Below are positions 42,307 through 45,197 of a DNA stretch of 45,197 nucleotides, piece by piece. The notes beneath the pieces are model-generated. The model searched no databases and was not told where the DNA came from. It worked only from the letters and a program-made list of their open reading frames with translations. The DNA is taken from NCBI GenBank assembly GCA_028277765.1, contig JANQFQ010000039.1, positions 1 to 45,197 of the forward strand. Direction: 5' to 3'. The translations under genes and the position numbers were made by a program. How positions within the stretch are numbered: the stretch's first letter is position 1; each line of letters begins with the position of its first letter. This DNA is from Desulfobacterales bacterium (GTDB lineage Bacteria > Desulfobacterota > Desulfobacteria > Desulfobacterales > SURF-7).

Positions 42307-43581
42307 CTAAAACACAGCACTGATATTTACAAAGTACCGGTTTACTTCATACTCATTATTCTTGCCATAATTATCAAGCGCATTGTTTGAGCTTGATTCC
42401 TTCTGTTTATACGAATAACCAACCCCTGCTTTGAGCCAATGCAGGATCTGGAGGTCAGCATTAAAAGTGCCTATATAATTGTCATCTTTTCTTCTGTTCA
42501 AGCGATAATCCGCACAGCTATAGGCTACACTTGCAGCAAGCTTTAACCTCTGGAACATGAGATGACTGAACCCCAACCCCACCCGTGTATCTTCATAATA
42601 ATTATTGCTGTCAGACCCCACCGGTTTAATATCATTTGCTATTTCCAGGGTTAAATCTGTTCCAGCGTTAACGTGGTAAGTAACGGACGTGGCAGCCACC
42701 CAATTGTCTTTGTTCTTGTACCGGTCCTGTCTCGGAATGAGGGACTGGAGTTCTATCCCAGAATCATTTACATCATAATCAAGCCATTTATATCCAAAAT
42801 TCATTTCACCGCTAAACCGTGCCCCGCTGTCCCATGTGAATCCAAAAACGATCTTTTGCCAATGATAGTCTGAGTCTAACGTTTCATCTTCTGGATCAAG
42901 ATGGGTAAAATAATCACGGTAACCCCGGTACCATCTTAAAAAAGCCCAGGTCTTTGTAGCTACATTCATCTCCACGCCAAAGCCGAACTCTTTCTCTTCA
43001 TAGTCCTGGCTGTAATCCAGAAGATTGTTCTTATAGTCCTGTTTATAAAAATTATATAATAGCAGCACCTTTGAAATCTCTTCATGAACAAAGCCGGTTT
43101 TACACTTGATCCTGTTTGTGGACCGATCGGTCAAAGGTATCCCGGATTTATACTCATTATCACTGCCATAAGGGTCCTCTGTTTCCGTGTAAACCATGCT
43201 GAAGTCGACAAAAAGTCCGCGCGGAGTTATATAATCAAAATCCAGCATACCGGTATTAGAGACCCAGTCATTATCAGAATAATCAGAATAATAGGCAAAA
43301 TCTCCTTTATATCCTAATACAATAGCCCCCCTGTCAGGAATGATTTGTTGTAACCCCAGTTGGGGTTTTGCATGGGTGATCCAGTCTGATTCCTCTAACT
43401 CTGTGGTTTCGTTTTCTCCATTACCCTCATAGATATTGTCATTGCTTTCACCTAGCACAGTTAATCCAGGTACGACCTTAAAATTTCCGAATTTCAGTCG
43501 TCCTTCCTCCTCAGCCATGATCATGTGTGGGACAAGAACAATCAAAGCAATTACCAAGTAAACCATATTCCGGTTCATCAT
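42307..43581 (-). CDS. Outer-membrane beta-barrel protein of the polysaccharide exporter
   Basis: A 424-residue protein. The signal peptide (cleavage after HMIMA) is followed by a region of alternating amphipathic strands (GAIVLGYKGDFAYYSDYSDN, LFVDFSMVYTETED, MFQRLKLAASVAYSCADY) and a terminal aromatic (VNISAVF), the marks of an outer-membrane barrel. It resembles the BBP2/EpsL-like barrels found beside Wza and Wzc genes in exopolysaccharide loci; a role in polymer secretion is inferred. GAGGAG precedes the start (ATGATG) at 43581. It follows the FecR-protein gene by 59 bases. Confidence 0.85.
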   Translation of the reverse strand: MMNRNMVYLVIALIVLVPHMIMAEEEGRLKFGNFKVVPGLTVLGESNDNIYEGNGENETTELEESDWITHAKPQLGLQQIIPDRGAIVLGYKGDFAYYSDYSDNDWVSNTGMLDFDYITPRGLFVDFSMVYTETEDPYGSDNEYKSGIPLTDRSTNRIKCKTGFVHEEISKVLLLYNFYKQDYKNNLLDYSQDYEEKEFGFGVEMNVATKTWAFLRWYRGYRDYFTHLDPEDETLDSDYHWQKIVFGFTWDSGARFSGEMNFGYKWLDYDVNDSGIELQSLIPRQDRYKNKDNWVAATSVTYHVNAGTDLTLEIANDIKPVGSDSNNYYEDTRVGLGFSHLMFQRLKLAASVAYSCADYRLNRRKDDNYIGTFNADLQILHWLKAGVGYSYKQKESSSNNALDNYGKNNEYEVNRYFVNISAVF

Positions 43582-43640
43582 TAAGATCTCCTCACTGTTT
43601 GGGAGCCACGTTAATCATCAAAAAATCGTCAATCTTCTAT

Positions 43641-44687
43641 TTAATTATTATTAGTAGCGGCCATACACTCTTCCTCTTCTCCAGTATCAATTTCACCACT
43701 ACCGTTAAAATCACATGGATTAAAATCGCACAGACTTAATTCTTCAGGACTTAGAAATCCATCGCAATCCCCATCACAAGGATGTGCTCCGTCACATGGA
43801 TCAAAAATATCATCGTTATTGTCATCATCACCGTCGTCGTCATCATCACCTTCGCCGTCATCGTCATCATCACCGTCGTCGTCATCACCGTCGTCGTCAT
43901 CACCTTCAATCGGCCCCATTTGATCAATTAACTCTTGAGCCTCTTCCTGCATCTGCTCGCCAAACTCAGCAATATCATCATCTGGATTTTCTGCAAGCGC
44001 CTCTCCAGCCTCAATAGCAGCCTCAAGTGCCATGCTTAAGGCCTCTTTCATATCATTGGGATCGCCAGATCCTAATGCCTCATTATATTTCTCGCTGGCT
44101 TCTTGCAAAGACTTATATACATCACTCCCCTCAGCCACATGCTGGCCTGGATTTTCAAAAAATCCTATCAGCACATTACCGATATTGTCTGTCTCCCCAT
44201 GATACATATTTAAATACGTCTGAATCCCGTCAAAACCAAGGTCTCCGTCTGAACCGCGGACTCCGCAGACAGCTGTAGGTGTCTGGAGGAAATTTTTCCG
44301 TTTTGACATCCCGCTTTTAAACCAGAGTTTACCGATAAAACAGGTCACCCGCCGGACCGATCGCTTCTTTTTCCAAAAAGCAAAACCGATCGTTTCATCC
44401 TGTTCTTGTATCATGGTGCTGGTAAAAGCATTGACTTTAACAATAGCCCCGTCATCAAATAGGATCTTGACCGTGCCGTTTTCTGTCTGTATCCGGTCTC
44501 CATGCTTCAGAACCTGGCCGACCTGGGTGATGGGTATAATCTTTGCCTCCGACATAATCACTGCCTTGCCCTTAAAACTGTCAACTTTTGCGATCACAGG
44601 TGATGACGCAAAAGTGGTAGATCCCATAAAAAAAATGCACATGACCAGGGTAAGAATTACAGCTGAGTATTTTGATAATGGTTTCAT
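43641..44687 (-). CDS. FecR-domain protein with Asp-rich and EF-hand tail
   Basis: The ATG at 44687 has AAGGAGGT six bases upstream and is the true start (348 residues). A signal peptide ends near TTFASSP. The FecR domain (about 30-150) is seen in GQVLKHGDRIQTENGTVKIL, FDDGAIVKVNAFT and the closing CGVRGSDG. After a helical Ala/Glu-rich part comes an Asp-rich run (about 30 residues, mostly D with G) and then two EF-hand loops: DGDCDGFLSPEE and DFNGSGEIDTGE, both with canonical D-x-[DN]-x-[DS]-G-x-[ILF]-x-x-x-E spacing. It therefore is probably a secreted, calcium-binding protein that starts the polysaccharide operon. The direct partner is unknown. Confidence 0.85.
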   Translation of the reverse strand: MKPLSKYSAVILTLVMCIFFMGSTTFASSPVIAKVDSFKGKAVIMSEAKIIPITQVGQVLKHGDRIQTENGTVKILFDDGAIVKVNAFTSTMIQEQDETIGFAFWKKKRSVRRVTCFIGKLWFKSGMSKRKNFLQTPTAVCGVRGSDGDLGFDGIQTYLNMYHGETDNIGNVLIGFFENPGQHVAEGSDVYKSLQEASEKYNEALGSGDPNDMKEALSMALEAAIEAGEALAENPDDDIAEFGEQMQEEAQELIDQMGPIEGDDDDGDDDDGDDDDDGEGDDDDDGDDDNNDDIFDPCDGAHPCDGDCDGFLSPEELSLCDFNPCDFNGSGEIDTGEEEECMAATNNN

Positions 44688-44812
44688 TTTATACCTCCTT
44701 ATTAAAAACATTATTCTGTCTATTCTCAGATGCTTGAACAAAAAAAAGCTGCACGCTCAACTGTTTCATCAGATAGATATAAGGGTTGGTCAGCAACTGA
44801 AAATATTTATAT

Positions 44813-44841
44813 ATTAAACACTAGAAAAAGTTTAAAGTCAA
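44813..44841 (-). promoter_or_regulatory. Sigma-70-like promoter for the polysaccharide operon
   Basis: On the minus strand TTGACT (44841-44836, five of six) and TTTAAT (44818-44813, five of six) are exactly 17 bases apart. Transcription would start near 44806, giving a leader of about 120 bases before the FecR-gene ATG at 44687. Confidence 0.5.
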
Positions 44842-44901
44842 GAATTGTGATGGGCATAAATATATAATAAATTCAGTTACTTTATAAACTCAAACTGTTT
44901 T

Positions 44902-45197
44902 TTATATATTTTGGACCACTTGTTCAGCCAATTCCGTATCATGATATTGTGACCAAATATATCTATTTATCTTCCTCTTGAGCCTCCCTTTTTTATAATT
45001 GGCTTCCAGGTCTATGGCTTTTTTATAATACATCAAGGCCTTGTTCCATTCAGGTGTGCCCACAAGGGAAACCTGATTTTTTTCTTTTGAGACCATGACC
45101 CAGAAATTTCCCATGGCACACAAGCGGTTAATGTTGTTCCCTACGAAATAATCCGCCCGTTTGACCGCTTTTGTTCCTGATGTCAACCATGGATTGT
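44902..45197 (-). CDS. C-terminal part of a TPR-like protein, cut by the window edge
   Basis: The frame is open to the right edge of the window; the apparent TTG start at 45186 is preceded in frame by NPW, so it is not a true start, and the gene continues outside. The visible 98 residues include one TPR-like helix pair (EWNKALMYYKKAIDLEANYK) and end TELAEQVVQNI. The rest of the protein and its role cannot be seen. Confidence 0.6.
   Translation of the reverse strand, partial: NPWLTSGTKAVKRADYFVGNNINRLCAMGNFWVMVSKEKNQVSLVGTPEWNKALMYYKKAIDLEANYKKGRLKRKINRYIWSQYHDTELAEQVVQNI

Noticed and set aside
43784..44017. His/Arg-rich frame on the plus strand
   Set aside because: It is the antisense of the Asp-rich run of the FecR-domain protein.

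Overview
The window looks like part of a Gram-negative chromosome, most plausibly a Desulfobacterota-type (former deltaproteobacterial) genome. It has lipoproteins with lipoboxes, a beta-barrel outer-membrane protein ending in Phe, a Wza/Wzc-type polysaccharide exporter, and intergenic DNA crowded with small palindromic and dispersed repeats. The taxon is an inference from style and gene content; no rRNA or tRNA was found to test it.

Layout. (1) 0.3-2.9 kb, leftward: three overlapping genes for two lipoproteins and a periplasmic M48 metalloprotease with TPRs. (2) 3.4-7.6 kb, rightward: recD, followed by two further copies of the recD 3' end and downstream region, with cargo between them. The cargo is a truncated tcmP remnant overlapping a frameshifted Gp37/Gp68-family gene, and an acidic tail-anchored protein. 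(3) 7.6-10.2 kb: an AT-rich accessory stretch with an ORF6N gene, a decayed TPR-like fragment and two small orphan genes. One small gene ends exactly in an integron attC-like inverted repeat. (4) 10.3-20.2 kb: envelope and housekeeping genes: a TPR membrane protein, a 4-TM protein, an M23 / SIMPL / DUF3592 block bounded by inverted repeats, a PHP phosphoesterase, an SDR dehydrogenase, and a metallo-beta-lactamase protein with two cyclic-nucleotide-binding domains. (5) 20.4-44.7 kb, all leftward: a surface-polysaccharide locus. (6) A truncated gene at the right edge.

In the polysaccharide locus a good sigma-70-like promoter precedes a FecR-domain protein with an Asp-rich, EF-hand-bearing tail. 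Then come an outer-membrane barrel, a Wza-type SLBB lipoprotein, a Wzc-type tyrosine autokinase, the CDP-dideoxysugar dehydrase RfbH (its C-x57-C-x-C-x7-C iron-sulfur motif is intact), an NAD-dependent sugar epimerase/reductase, a two-domain GT2, a Wzt-type ABC ATPase with a carbohydrate-binding tail, a DPM1/GtrB-like GT2, an alpha/alpha-toroid-like protein, five large GT-C-like membrane proteins and an SGNH hydrolase. Together they could make a CDP-3,6-dideoxyhexose-containing glycan, decorate it from lipid-linked sugars and export it. The other CDP-sugar enzymes, an ABC-2 permease, a recognisable flippase and an initiating transferase are not in the window.

The most unusual signals are the triplicated recD 3' end with cargo, the lone attC-like site, a hairpin family whose stems change sequence but keep pairing, and the inverted composite repeats around 12.4-15.3 kb.
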